From: a candidate division FCPU426 bacterium
Lineage (GTDB): Bacteria; Oederibacteriota; Muellerivitia; Muellerivitales; Muellerivitaceae
Direction: 5' to 3'
Length of the DNA: 64,000 nt
NCBI GenBank assembly: GCA_030041545.1
Contig: JASHNQ010000041.1
Coordinates: 1-64,000, forward strand
Under the pieces are notes generated by a model. The model was not told the DNA's origin. It was given only the letters and a program-made list of their open reading frames with translations, and did not search any database. This document shows positions 1 to 8,665 of this stretch, piece by piece. Both the position numbers and the translations under genes were made by a program. Positions within the stretch are counted from its first letter, which is position 1. Every line of letters starts with the position of its first letter.

Positions 1-157
1 GGGTTGCTGGCGGGAACGCCATGGCGGTCCCGCCATAGTTCCCCTCCCGCGCCCGGGCGAAAGGGGGAAAAACCCTTTGTTCCGGCCCTTTTTCCCCTGG
101 CACCGGGGTTGCTTTAGTGGGGTTTGAAGTCCAATTCACACAAGGAGAAATCGCAAA

Positions 158-859
158 ATGAAAAACTTCACGCTGGTCCTGATCGCAATGATGGGAATCA
201 CTTCCCTTTCGGCCTTGGCAGTCCTGGCGGATGAGCCCGCCTCCACGGCGGCAAAGACAGTGCCCCTCACCACGCCCGTCTCCGGCCCCCAGGACCCCCA
301 CTCGGGCAAACCGGCCCTGGATTTCAAGGCCGGCACCACCCTGTGGCTGGAAGGCAACTCCACCCTCCACCGCTTTTACTTCACCGCCACCCAGGTTTCG
401 GCCGCCAGCGAGGTGGATTCGGACGCGGCCGGATCCTCCCTGGTGGACCTGATCCTCAAGAAAAAAATCCACAACCTGACCGTCACGGTGCCCGTGGAGG
501 GCCTGAAATCCGGTGAGGACGGAATGGACAAAAACGCCTACGGCTGCCTGAGGGCCAAGGACTTCCCGGACATCGTGTTCAGGATGAACAATTACACGGT
601 CAAGGCCTTCCCGGGCGAGCCCAACACCTACGCCATCCTGGCCTGGGGCAAGATGAAAATCGGGGGACAGGAAAGAGATGTCACCCTGGACGCCACGCTC
701 ATCAACGGCCCCGAGGGTGCGGTGCTTTACGGCAACCAGGACATCCTGCAGAAGGATTACGGGATATCGCCCTACAGCATGGCGCTCGTCATGAGCGTGG
801 ACAACAAGATCGTGGTGCATTACCGCGTCAACCTGGGCGTCCGGGGGGCGGAGCAATAA
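158..859 (+). CDS. Secreted YceI-like domain protein
   Basis: A 233-aa protein with an N-terminal signal peptide (hydrophobic stretch about residues 5-23, ending around LADE). From about residue 55 it matches the YceI lipocalin-like fold: a GTTLWLEGNSTLHRF opening strand, a central DFPDIVFRM segment near residue 136-145, and an alternating-strand C-terminal half. YceI proteins are periplasmic and bind polyprenyl-type lipids; the ligand here is unknown. It is more divergent than the second YceI gene at 12.5 kb. The ATG is preceded by AAGGAG at good spacing. It is followed by a porin-like gene and an SRPBCC gene on the same strand, so a periplasmic/outer-membrane lipid-handling group is plausible. 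The family call is good; the function is inferred. Confidence 0.8.
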   Translation: MKNFTLVLIAMMGITSLSALAVLADEPASTAAKTVPLTTPVSGPQDPHSGKPALDFKAGTTLWLEGNSTLHRFYFTATQVSAASEVDSDAAGSSLVDLILKKKIHNLTVTVPVEGLKSGEDGMDKNAYGCLRAKDFPDIVFRMNNYTVKAFPGEPNTYAILAWGKMKIGGQERDVTLDATLINGPEGAVLYGNQDILQKDYGISPYSMALVMSVDNKIVVHYRVNLGVRGAEQ

Positions 860-964
860 GGTGGATGAGAGTCGAACTTCCCTCGCCGGGATCCAGTCCC
901 GGCTTTGGGAAACAAAGGGTTCGGAATCATGGCAGTAAAAAAATAAAGTTCAAGGAGAAAAGCT

Positions 965-2419
965 ATGAAGACGTTCAAGAGTTTGTTGACGGTCTCCGTC
1001 TTGCTGCTGGGCTTCCAGGCCCTGGGCAATGCGGACCAGGCTACTCCGACGGCGACGACGTCCCAAGTTTCACAAGGGGACCAGGCTTCGCCTACGGCCA
1101 CCCCTGCCGCGGATCAAATTTTGAAAACCGGGGACTTGACGGTGAACCTGGGCGGAAGGTTCCAGGAACTGGGGGAATTGGAGTTGGTGACCAACGACCC
1201 CTTGAGGGACCATACCCGGGTCTACCTCTTCAACGTGGAGGACCGTTTGATCGTCAACGGCGATTACAAGGGGACGGATTACTGGTTTGAGACGGCTTTC
1301 GGGGGCGAGGCCTATTCGACCTCCAACAACCAGATCAACCTTTTGGAATACGACGCCAACGTTCCGTTGGCCGACGGCGTTTCGATCATGGCCGGACAGT
1401 TCAAGGAACCGGCCAACCTGGAAAGCGCGGATTACGACGGCTACCTGCTGTTCACCGAGAAATCCGAGCTCATGACCATATTCTTCAACATGGGGTACGA
1501 CGGCGGCGTGGCCTTGTCGGGCAAGAGCGGCGACCTGGATGCCATCGTCGGAGTGGAGGACGGCGCGGCCGACCTGCCCCAGCGCTACCTGCCCGAGTTC
1601 TTCAATTTCCCGCCCATGACCTTCCTTCGCTTGGGCATCACCGACGGAATCAAGGACGACCCCTGGCATCCCCGCCAGACCGACTTTGACAAGCCGGATA
1701 ATTCCCAGTTCGCCGTGCACGTGAACGGCATCTACTTGAACGACAGCAACGCCGGCCATTCGACCGACGCGGCCCTGCAAAGCAGCTACGTGACCGTCGG
1801 CAGCGCCACGACCGACGACTACGGGAACTTCATGATGAGCGGGGAATGGAACCCCTACCTGGGCAAGACCGCCCCCAACTATGGTCCGGTCTCGGCCGCC
1901 TACTGGCAGGCCAGCCTGGACGCCCAATACCGGGCGCCCCTGGGCGACACTGTGTTCGCCCTGCAGGGCCAGGTGAACGTGGCCCAGTTCACGGCTTCCA
2001 ACTTCGCCCCCATCACGGTCAACGGGAAGGTCATGACGGCCGGTTCCCTGAACATCGGGGGCGGCGAAGTCATGGCCTCGGTGGGCGACAACCCCTGGGT
2101 GGCCGCGGGCCGGTTCGCCATGGTGATCCCGGACAACGGCTTCAAGTACAGTTACGCGACCGGGGAATACGCCACCATCACCGGCAGCGACCCCATCTAC
2201 GAGCTGACGCTTCCTTCCATCACCTGGAAGGCGAACCCCGACACCAAACTGGTGGCCGAGGCCATGTGGCTGATGAACACGCCCACGGTCTTCGGGGGCG
2301 ACGGCGAATACGTCATCGCGGAGATGCCTTCCCAGGTTTCCAACGCCACCGCCTCCACCCCTATCACGCGGCTTGGCTTGGTGCCTGCGGGGAGGATGAT
2401 GTTCCAGTTCCAGTTCTAA
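965..2419 (+). CDS. Outer-membrane porin-like beta-barrel protein
   Basis: A 484-aa protein with a signal peptide (about residues 1-23) followed by a short Thr/Pro/Ala-rich stretch, then amphipathic strand-rich sequence throughout. It has an N-terminal NLGGRFQELGELEL strand, a FKEPANLESADY segment typical of phosphate-selective porin (OprO/OprP)-like proteins, and a terminal Phe (MMFQFQF), the usual C-terminal signature of Gram-negative barrels. An AAGGAG site precedes the ATG. It lies 105 bp behind the YceI gene. The barrel call is strong from composition and C-terminus; substrate specificity cannot be read. It could also be an uncharacterised alginate or phosphate porin-type family member. 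Confidence 0.7.
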   Translation: MKTFKSLLTVSVLLLGFQALGNADQATPTATTSQVSQGDQASPTATPAADQILKTGDLTVNLGGRFQELGELELVTNDPLRDHTRVYLFNVEDRLIVNGDYKGTDYWFETAFGGEAYSTSNNQINLLEYDANVPLADGVSIMAGQFKEPANLESADYDGYLLFTEKSELMTIFFNMGYDGGVALSGKSGDLDAIVGVEDGAADLPQRYLPEFFNFPPMTFLRLGITDGIKDDPWHPRQTDFDKPDNSQFAVHVNGIYLNDSNAGHSTDAALQSSYVTVGSATTDDYGNFMMSGEWNPYLGKTAPNYGPVSAAYWQASLDAQYRAPLGDTVFALQGQVNVAQFTASNFAPITVNGKVMTAGSLNIGGGEVMASVGDNPWVAAGRFAMVIPDNGFKYSYATGEYATITGSDPIYELTLPSITWKANPDTKLVAEAMWLMNTPTVFGGDGEYVIAEMPSQVSNATASTPITRLGLVPAGRMMFQFQF

Positions 2420-2510
2420 GCGTGACCGATGGAGCCCTGGCGGGACAGCCGGGGCCCCTCAAGAAGGGCCCCTTCCGAGAGGCTCTTCTTGAGGGGGAAA
2501 GGCGGGAGAG

Positions 2511-3182
2511 ATGAACCCCTTGTCATCCAAGGCTTTGGCTCGAAATTTTCGTATGCTCTATCTCAGGGCTGCGATGGCGGCCGCCTTCGCCGCTCTCTCC
2601 TGGGGCGCGGGCTTCGCCGCCGACGCCGTTTCCATGACGATCACCTCCAAGAACGGGGATTACCAGCTGAACGGCTCGTTCCGGGTGGAGGCCGACCCCT
2701 CGGTGATTTGGGACGTCCTGACCGCTTATGAGCAAATCCCCCGTTTCGTGGGCAGCCTCAAGAAAAGCCATGTGGAGCAGGACCTGGGCCCCTATCACTT
2801 CCTCCTAGACCAGGAATTCGAGGGCGGTTTTCTTTTTTTCACCAAGAGGGTCCGCGTCCTCCTGGACGTACATGAGACTTGGCAGCAGCAAATCGAATTT
2901 TCCGATATCGATCATAAGGACTTTAAGCTCTACCAGGGCGGTTGGGACGTGATGGCCGCCGGGGACGAGGCCCAGGAAATCACCTACACGCTGGAAGCCC
3001 GGCCCAATTTCGACGCTCCCCTCATGGGCGATTTCATGAACGGCGGGGCCAAGGACCTCTTGTCATGCGTCCGCAAGGAAATCCTCCGCCGCCAGGCCAT
3101 CCTCGACGCGCAGCGGAAAAAAGACCCTCCGGCGGCCTTGGCCCAAACCACGGGCAACCTTCCTTCTTCCAACCGGCCATGA
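2511..3182 (+). CDS. Secreted SRPBCC (START/cyclase-like) domain protein
   Basis: A 223-aa protein with an N-terminal membrane/signal segment (about residues 14-40) followed by a helix-grip SRPBCC domain: a FRVEADPSVIWDVLTAYEQI opening, then the conserved Pro-Arg-Phe and the pattern of strands ending in a long C-terminal helix (KDLLSCVRKEILRR). Members bind hydrophobic ligands or act as polyketide cyclase/COQ10-like proteins. Export would put it with the YceI and porin proteins encoded just upstream, and all three could handle a lipid or quinone. The ATG follows GGGAGAG. Specific ligand unknown; the N-terminal segment could be an uncleaved anchor. Confidence 0.7.
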   Translation: MNPLSSKALARNFRMLYLRAAMAAAFAALSWGAGFAADAVSMTITSKNGDYQLNGSFRVEADPSVIWDVLTAYEQIPRFVGSLKKSHVEQDLGPYHFLLDQEFEGGFLFFTKRVRVLLDVHETWQQQIEFSDIDHKDFKLYQGGWDVMAAGDEAQEITYTLEARPNFDAPLMGDFMNGGAKDLLSCVRKEILRRQAILDAQRKKDPPAALAQTTGNLPSSNRP

Positions 3183-3263
3183 ATTTTGGAAGTGTTTTAT
3201 TTTTACCCCGGATCGGAATCCCTTCCACCCGCGGGGCCCTGGTAAAATGAAGCAGGAGGGGTT

Positions 3264-4049
3264 ATGCGTAAATCCCGTTTTTTGGCCTTAACAGGGCTCC
3301 TCTTGGGTTTAGGGTCTCCCCTCGGCGCCATCCTGATGAGGGCCACGCTTTCACCGCTCCCCTTCCCCTTGTTTTTGTCCCAGGAATGGGCCGCCCTCCA
3401 ACCCCTCTACCTTTACATGCTGCTGGGAACCTGCGCGGCTTTCGCCCTTTTCGGCTACGGCGTAGGCCGCGAAGAAGACAGCCTCATCCGAAAGGATATC
3501 GGGCTCAAGAAGGAAGTCCTCACCGATCCTCTCACCGGCCTGGGCAACCACCGCTTCCTCCACGACGCATTCCAAATCGAGTTCCGCAAGCACCTGACAA
3601 CGCGCAAGCCCCTCTCCTGCCTCATGATGGACCTGGATTTCTTCAAGCGCGTCAACGACAGCTATGGACATCCCTTCGGCGATTTCGTCCTACGGCAATT
3701 CGCGGCGCTCTTGAGGAAATGTATCCGGAAGGGCGACGTGGCCACGAGGTATGGGGGCGAGGAATTCCTGTGCATATTGCCCGACTGCGACGCGTCCGAG
3801 GCCCTGGTGGTGGCCGAGCGCATCCGCAAGGGCACGATGGAATATCCTTTCCTTCAAGGGGAAAAGAAGGTCCGGGTGACGGTCAGCATCGGGACGGTGA
3901 CGGGCTGCTGTAAGGCCGGCTCCAGTTACCGCCATTTGATTGACCTGGCCGACCAGGCCCTTTACGACGCCAAGCGCGGGGGACGCAACCGGGTCGTGCA
4001 AAAATCGATCAACAATACCCGAAAGTCTTTGAAAACAAAGAGGCCCTGA
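3264..4049 (+). CDS. Membrane diguanylate cyclase (GGDEF)
   Basis: A 261-aa protein with two predicted N-terminal membrane segments (about residues 5-30 and 48-70) and a C-terminal GGDEF domain opening with DPLTGLGNHRF. The active-site motif is GGEEF and is preceded by RKGD five residues upstream, a complete inhibitory I-site (RxxD). The domain should make cyclic di-GMP from two GTP with product feedback inhibition. There is no recognisable periplasmic sensor domain because the loop between membrane segments is short. AGGAGG precedes the start. It belongs to the same signalling network as the EAL and PilZ proteins elsewhere in this window. Confidence 0.9.
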   Translation: MRKSRFLALTGLLLGLGSPLGAILMRATLSPLPFPLFLSQEWAALQPLYLYMLLGTCAAFALFGYGVGREEDSLIRKDIGLKKEVLTDPLTGLGNHRFLHDAFQIEFRKHLTTRKPLSCLMMDLDFFKRVNDSYGHPFGDFVLRQFAALLRKCIRKGDVATRYGGEEFLCILPDCDASEALVVAERIRKGTMEYPFLQGEKKVRVTVSIGTVTGCCKAGSSYRHLIDLADQALYDAKRGGRNRVVQKSINNTRKSLKTKRP

Positions 4050-4129
4050 AATCGATTCCCTTTTCAGCCTTGGCGGAATTCAAGTTAAAACATCTTGGAC
4101 CGTTAGGAAATCAAGGACAAACTAAGAGA

Positions 4130-4325
4130 CTCGAACAAAACCTCCCAAGGCCCTCGCCCCTTGCGGGAGCCCTTCGAGAGCCTCAGGGCAGGAGGGTAGG
4201 CTTGCGGTGAGCGACTGAAGGGAGTCAAACCCGGCGAGGGGTGTGGAAAATCCTGCAGTTGCCACCCTCACCCCATCCCTCTCCCCTCAAGGGAGAGGGA
4301 TATTTCTTAAAAACAGGGTTTTGTT
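4130..4325. repeat. Intergenic repeat inserted upstream of an MDPIS gene
   Basis: This non-coding stretch in the 309-bp gap contains GC-rich inverted segments, for example CCCTCTCCC / GGGAGAGGG near 4275-4310, and looks like a dispersed repetitive intergenic element rather than a gene. It separates a short sequence CCGTTAGGAAATC (near 4100) from the following gene. The same sequence lies only about 50 bp upstream of the paralogous gene at 11360, which suggests that this block was inserted. Boundaries are approximate. Confidence 0.45.
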
Positions 4326-4358
4326 AGCGTCTCGAAATTAATAATTAAGGATGTTGCC

Positions 4359-4784
4359 ATGGATCCCATTTCAACCGTGAATTCCCTTTCCTCAACTTCC
4401 GCTTCCCAAATCGCCGAGCTTCTCTCAGCCACGGGCAATCCCTCGGCGGCCTCTTCTTCCCAAACCACCGACCTCCTTTCCGCCTCGGGCGATCCCCTGG
4501 CGGCCTCCTTTGAGGACCTTGTGAACGACCTGTTGACCCCGAACTTGTCCCAAGCCTCCGGCACGGGTCTCACGGAAGCCCAGATTTTGGCCCAGCAAGC
4601 CAATGAGGAATTCCTGCAGAAACTGGCGCTTTTGTCCGGCATGATGGAGCAGGCCAAAATGGCCATGGACGCCCAGCCGCCCCTTCCCGGCGGGCTTCCC
4701 AACCCTGCGGCGAGTTCTTATTATCTTTTCCGGTCCGAACTGGCGCAGGTGGGTTTGCCGGGCGAGGACACCGGCGTGGTTTAA
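4359..4784 (+). CDS. Small MDPIS-family protein, copy 1 (unknown function)
   Basis: A 141-aa protein that I do not recognise from known families. It has no signal peptide. Residues about 16-50 contain a twofold repeat (SQIAELLSATGNPSAAS and SQTTDLLSASGDPLAAS). The C-terminal half is helical with EEFLQKLALLSGMMEQAK. It is a paralogue of the protein at 11360-11716: both start MDPIS-x-VN and share the pattern LVN..L, then E.F.Q.LA..SG..EQA, then P.G.P and a final Y...S.L block. The two genes also start in nearly identical DNA. It could be a structural or secreted-by-other-route protein; nothing in the context fixes a role. Confidence 0.6.
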   Translation: MDPISTVNSLSSTSASQIAELLSATGNPSAASSSQTTDLLSASGDPLAASFEDLVNDLLTPNLSQASGTGLTEAQILAQQANEEFLQKLALLSGMMEQAKMAMDAQPPLPGGLPNPAASSYYLFRSELAQVGLPGEDTGVV

Positions 4785-4793
4785 GATGCTGTA

Positions 4794-4966
4794 ACAAAAC
4801 CTCTTTTAACCACAAGGATGCTTCGCATCCCACGAAGGACACATGCCGACCTTCCATAAATTTGTTAAAGAGGTCGGTATAGTGCCGATTTCATTAACGC
4901 CTTTAAGGTGAATCGGCGCAAAGTAAAGCCAAAACATTTTTTCTTACTTTGTGAACTTTGTGGCCC
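4794..4966. repeat. Degenerate inverted-repeat element (CACGAAGGACAC type)
   Basis: Non-coding. ACCACAAGGA and CCACGAAGGACAC on the left face CTTACTTTGTGAACTTTGTGG on the right, the same arm sequences as the better preserved element at 63749-63881. Two further hairpins are nested inside: GGATGC-TTC-GCATCC at about 4816-4830, and GCCGATT / AATCGGC near 4880-4917. It looks like an old mobile-type repeat into which others were inserted. No coding capacity is seen. Confidence 0.5.
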
Positions 4967-4973
4967 CGACTTG

Positions 4974-4999
4974 CCTGGCGCAGCTTTAGCGAAGCCAGG
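4974..4999. repeat. 26-bp palindromic element, copy 1
   Basis: CCTGGC and GCCAGG arms enclose a 14-base core GCAGCTTTAGCGAA. The same 26-base layout occurs at 18728-18753 and 40740-40765, with compensating changes in both arms so that pairing is kept. The flanks are also similar (GACTTG before, AGGGGCTTGTGG after). This is a short dispersed palindrome, not a gene. Confidence 0.7.
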
Positions 5000-5083
5000 A
5001 GGGGCTTGTGGTGAAAATTCTTTTGGTTGTTGTGGGTTTTAAGTCTATTCCATGCTGAGGGCATATAGCCCCGCTCAGGCTTT

Positions 5084-7195
5084 TTAGTTGGCCGACCAAC
5101 GGGGTCCCGATGTCAAAAGCTCCCCTACCGCCTGCGCGGCCATGGGCTTGGCGAAGAAATAGCCTTGGGCCTGCCGGCACTTCAGCGACTTCAATTTCTC
5201 CAAGTGTTCCCGGGTTTCCACCCCCTCGGCGATCACACCCATCCCAAGTTCGGAAGCCAGGGCGATGATGGCGCGCACGATCCCCACTTTGCTTTCCCCG
5301 CCCGTCATGGGCTTAACGAAAGACTGGTCTATCTTCAATACATCCAAGGGAAAGCGGTGCAGCTGGCTGAGCGAGGAATAGCCCGTCCCGAAGTCATCCA
5401 TGTGCAGGTGGATGCGGTTGTTTTTGAGCTGGTGGAGGACCAGGGAAGCGGTTTCGAAGTTTTCCATCACCACGCTCTCGGTGATCTCCAGGTGGAGGTG
5501 TTCCGGCTCCAGGCGGTTTTCCTGGAGTCGGCGGAGGATGTTGGAAACCAACTCCCTCTGGATGAATTGCCGGGCCGAGAGGTTCACGGAAACCGAAAAA
5601 GAGGTGTCCCCCTTAAAGCGGTCCAGCCACTCGCGCCGTTGCCGACAGGCCTCCTCCAGCACCCAATCCCCGATGGGAAGGATGAGCCCCGTTTCCTCGG
5701 CCAGTGGGATGAAATCCGCCGGCGAAACCATCCCCCGCTTCGGATGGTTCCACCGCAGGAGGGCTTCGAAACCGCTCAAGGCCCCCGTCTCCACCTCCAC
5801 GATGGGCTGGTAATAAACCAGGAATTCCCTTCGTTCCAAAGCGCGCCGCAAATCCGTTTCCAGCCTCAGGTCTTGGGCCAATCCTTCCGCCATGGAGTGG
5901 TTGAAGACTTCGTAACCGTTCTTGGACCGCCGCCGGGCCCAGTACATGGCGACGTGGGCGTCCCTCAGGACCTCCTCGGCCTTGGCGTAGGGCGAAAGAA
6001 GGCTTACCACCCCCAGGGCGGCGTCGGGAAAGACCGGCTGCCCCTCCAGGTCGAAGGGTTCCCCGAAGGCCTTCAGGACCTTCTGGGCGAAACGCAAGGC
6101 TTCCCCCTCCGGCACCCCGTCCAGCAGGGCCGCGAACTCGCTGCCGCCCAAATGCGCCGCCGTGTCGCGGGGCCCCAGGATATTCTCCAGCCGCCGAGCG
6201 GCTTGCTTAAGCAAAAGGTCCCCTGCGCCGCTGCCCAGGGTGTCGTTGATCTTCCGGATGCCTCCCAGGCCCAGGAACATCACCGAGGAACCGTCGGACG
6301 AGTCCTTGCGCAGGCGTTGGAGGGCCTGGCCCACCCGGTCCAAAAACAGGGCCCGGTTGGGCAGGTTGGTCAGGGGGTTATAAAGGGCGTTGCGGGCCAG
6401 CTGCTCCTCGGCTTTTTTAAGGTCCGTGACGTCGCGGAACACCGCCAGCCCCCCTTTGGGCCGGCCGTCCTCGTCCTTTAAAGGGCGCGCCGTCACGCTC
6501 ACGAAGGCCCCTTGGGGGACGTTATCGTTTCGCACGAAGGCCTGTACGTTGTCCGCTTCCTCACCCCGGATGGCCCGGGTCAGTGGGAATTCCTCCGCCG
6601 GGAAAGGCGTTTCGCCGTCGGCCAGGTAAAAGCCGTAATGCCTCACCCAGGACGGCGGGGCCTGCGGGTCGGGTTCGGAACCCAGGATTTTTTTGGCCGC
6701 GCGGTTGAAAAAGGCCAGTCTGCCTCCGGCGTCGGCCAGGGCCACGCCCTCTCCCATGCTGTCCAGGATGGAATTCAGGTACTCGTTCCTTTTGCGCAGG
6801 GCCTCCTGGGCTTCCCTGCGTTCCAGGGCATAGCGGATGGTGCGCTCCAAAATATCCGCGTCCAGCTTGTTCTTGTTGAGGAAATCATCCGCCCCCAACT
6901 TCATGGCTTCCAAGTCGACCTCGAAGTCCGCCAGGCCGGTCAACAGGATCACCGGCGCCCGGCTGACGCGGCGGCTTTCCTTCAGGAAATCAAGCCCCGA
7001 CTCGGGCCCCAGCCGGTAATCCACCAGGAAAATGGCGAAACCGGCCTTTTGGGCCAATTCCAGCGCTTGGCGGCTGTTGAAAGCCCATTCCACGGCGAAT
7101 TTTTGGGTCCGCACCGAGGAAAGCAGCCGGCGCACGATGATGAAATCGTCCTGGTTGTCGTCCACCATCAGGACCCGAAGGGCTTCGGATTGCAT
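5084..7195 (-). CDS. Response regulator REC-PAS-GGDEF-EAL; probable c-di-GMP phosphodiesterase
   Basis: A 703-aa protein. Residues about 6-125 form a receiver domain (VDD, phospho-acceptor Asp in LVDYRLG, conserved T and K positions). About 140-265 is a PAS domain, 270-435 a GGDEF domain and 440-700 an EAL domain. The GGDEF motif is degraded to GGSEF and the upstream metal-binding region reads LGLGGIRKIND, so cyclase activity is unlikely and the domain may only bind GTP. The EAL domain keeps EALLRW, NLSARQF, EITES, DDFGTGYSSL, KIDQSFV and EGVET, so cyclic di-GMP hydrolysis is expected. No output DNA-binding domain is present. No partner histidine kinase is nearby. The start is supported by receiver-domain alignment. 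Confidence 0.92.
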   Translation of the reverse strand: MQSEALRVLMVDDNQDDFIIVRRLLSSVRTQKFAVEWAFNSRQALELAQKAGFAIFLVDYRLGPESGLDFLKESRRVSRAPVILLTGLADFEVDLEAMKLGADDFLNKNKLDADILERTIRYALERREAQEALRKRNEYLNSILDSMGEGVALADAGGRLAFFNRAAKKILGSEPDPQAPPSWVRHYGFYLADGETPFPAEEFPLTRAIRGEEADNVQAFVRNDNVPQGAFVSVTARPLKDEDGRPKGGLAVFRDVTDLKKAEEQLARNALYNPLTNLPNRALFLDRVGQALQRLRKDSSDGSSVMFLGLGGIRKINDTLGSGAGDLLLKQAARRLENILGPRDTAAHLGGSEFAALLDGVPEGEALRFAQKVLKAFGEPFDLEGQPVFPDAALGVVSLLSPYAKAEEVLRDAHVAMYWARRRSKNGYEVFNHSMAEGLAQDLRLETDLRRALERREFLVYYQPIVEVETGALSGFEALLRWNHPKRGMVSPADFIPLAEETGLILPIGDWVLEEACRQRREWLDRFKGDTSFSVSVNLSARQFIQRELVSNILRRLQENRLEPEHLHLEITESVVMENFETASLVLHQLKNNRIHLHMDDFGTGYSSLSQLHRFPLDVLKIDQSFVKPMTGGESKVGIVRAIIALASELGMGVIAEGVETREHLEKLKSLKCRQAQGYFFAKPMAAQAVGELLTSGPRWSAN

Positions 7196-7485
7196 GGGTT
7201 ATGCCTCCCAATCAAAAGTAAAAGGGATCGTCGGCTCGCCCGGAAGCGGAGAAAACGTTCGGCCGCCAACGGAGGGCCCGGGGATTCGGCTGGGCTTTAT
7301 TGGGATAAGGGCGCGAGACAAAGGTATTTCAGCACCTTTGTAGGGATAAAAACTGGGGGACCATTCCTTCATTAGGATAGGCGAGGGATCGGGCTTTGTC
7401 AAACAAACCGCGTTCCTTTCCCTTTGGAAACCGTTACATTTCAATAAACAGGACATAAAAAATACATTTCTTGTCCCATTCCCTC

Positions 7486-7833
7486 TTAACGCCGCTGATT
7501 CCCGGTTTTTCCAAGCGCGCCGGAGAAAAGCAGGAAGGCCATCTTAAAATCGGCGCAAAAGGACCAGAGGGGATACTTCAGTGTGGCAGGCTTGTTTTTT
7601 TCGATGAGAAAATGGGCCAGCCAGGCCGGGGCGTAACCCGCGGCCAACGCGGCCAGGATCCAGGGGTATTTTCCACTGCTCAGGGCCCACAGCGCGATGC
7701 CCACGCCCGTTAAGGTACCGGCTGCGTGGACCCAGCGGGTGGCGGGTTTCCTATGTTCCCCCAGGTAATAAGGCCAGAACCGGGAAAAGGTGGAGATGGT
7801 CCTTCCGTTCCTGGCGGTCTTGGCCTTGCTCAT
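7486..7833 (-). CDS. Mpo1-like (DUF962) membrane protein
   Basis: A 115-aa protein. The family signature is clear: RWVHAAGTLTG, GYAPAWLAHFLIEKNKPAT and a trailing P...D.KM segment, with conserved His residues. Eukaryotic Mpo1 is an iron-dependent dioxygenase acting on 2-hydroxy fatty acids; bacterial members are mostly uncharacterised. Two to three membrane segments are expected. The ATG at 7833 is chosen over the longer open frame because GGGGAG lies at proper distance and the upstream extension (to 8100) is basic, low-quality sequence. It stands alone, with a terminator-bearing gene upstream. Confidence 0.8.
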   Translation of the reverse strand: MSKAKTARNGRTISTFSRFWPYYLGEHRKPATRWVHAAGTLTGVGIALWALSSGKYPWILAALAAGYAPAWLAHFLIEKNKPATLKYPLWSFCADFKMAFLLFSGALGKTGNQRR

Positions 7834-8060
7834 GGCTTTCTCCCCTTCGATTGTTTTGTTGACAATAAAAAACATTGTGCCGCGCCAAGGGTCATTCACG
7901 GCTGGAGGGGTAGGGCGGGCCCGGATATCCCAAGATCTGGAAGGAGGCTTCAACGGTCGGGCGGGCCTCCGGCGAACGGAGCGCGCCTGAAGGCCATCTC
8001 GGCAAACCCGCCGGTAAGCGCGGAAGGCGGTCTGCGGAACGGTTTCCCTACGGGTCTTCC

Positions 8061-8093
8061 AAAAACGAAAAGCCCTCCCCCTAGGGAAGGGCT
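8061..8093 (-). terminator. Rho-independent terminator of the HPr gene
   Basis: Read on the minus strand: an AGCCCT...AGGGCT stem extended by CCC/GGG around a short loop, followed by TTTCGTTTTT. It lies 23 bp after the stop codon of the minus-strand HPr gene. Confidence 0.8.
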
Positions 8094-8115
8094 CGATCAT
8101 CGGAGAACTGCCGGG

Positions 8116-8388
8116 TTATTCTTTTTCGCCGAACTTGTTCAGGATGAGGTTTTGGATTTCCAAACTGGCGTCCCGGGCGTCCTCTCCCTGGAAAACCAGG
8201 GTGAGTTCCGAACCATAGCTGGCCGCCAGGGTCATGAGGTTCAAGAGGCTCTTGCCATCCACCGGGCCCATGTGACTTTTCACGAGGACGCGGCATTTGA
8301 ATTTGCACGAAGTCTTGACGAATTGGGCGGCGGCCCTCAAGTGAAGCCCCAAACGGTTGAGGATCTTGACCTTCTTCTCGATCTCCAT
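8116..8388 (-). CDS. ptsH: HPr-family phosphocarrier protein
   Basis: A 90-aa protein of the usual HPr length. The phosphorylation site His is at residue 16 in NRLGLHLRAAAQF, and the regulatory-serine region is GKSLLNLMTLAA (Ser47). It should accept phosphate from Enzyme I, acting either in sugar uptake or in a regulatory (nitrogen-type) phosphotransfer chain. No Enzyme I or HPr kinase is nearby, so the role cannot be decided. GCAGGAGG precedes the ATG and a terminator follows, so it is probably monocistronic. Confidence 0.92.
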   Translation of the reverse strand: MEIEKKVKILNRLGLHLRAAAQFVKTSCKFKCRVLVKSHMGPVDGKSLLNLMTLAASYGSELTLVFQGEDARDASLEIQNLILNKFGEKE

Positions 8389-8665
8389 GAACGCCTCCTG
8401 CCAAAAAGAAATGTGAGTTTCAACGGCCTGATATTTTAAGAGTCGGGTTAGGGTTTTGAGCTACGCCCGGCAAGGCCACTTGCCGGTCCACCGGTGGGCG
8501 ATGGAAAAGAATAACAACGGAACTATTTTATCGCGGCTTGGGAGAGGGGCCCTAATCATTTCCAGTTTAAAAAAATGGTGCCATTTCAAGGGTTAAACGG
8601 CCGCCGGGGAGGTTGGCCTGCTTTTTGCGTCTTTCATTTCGAAGGAGCAGGGTCCGAATGGGCCG

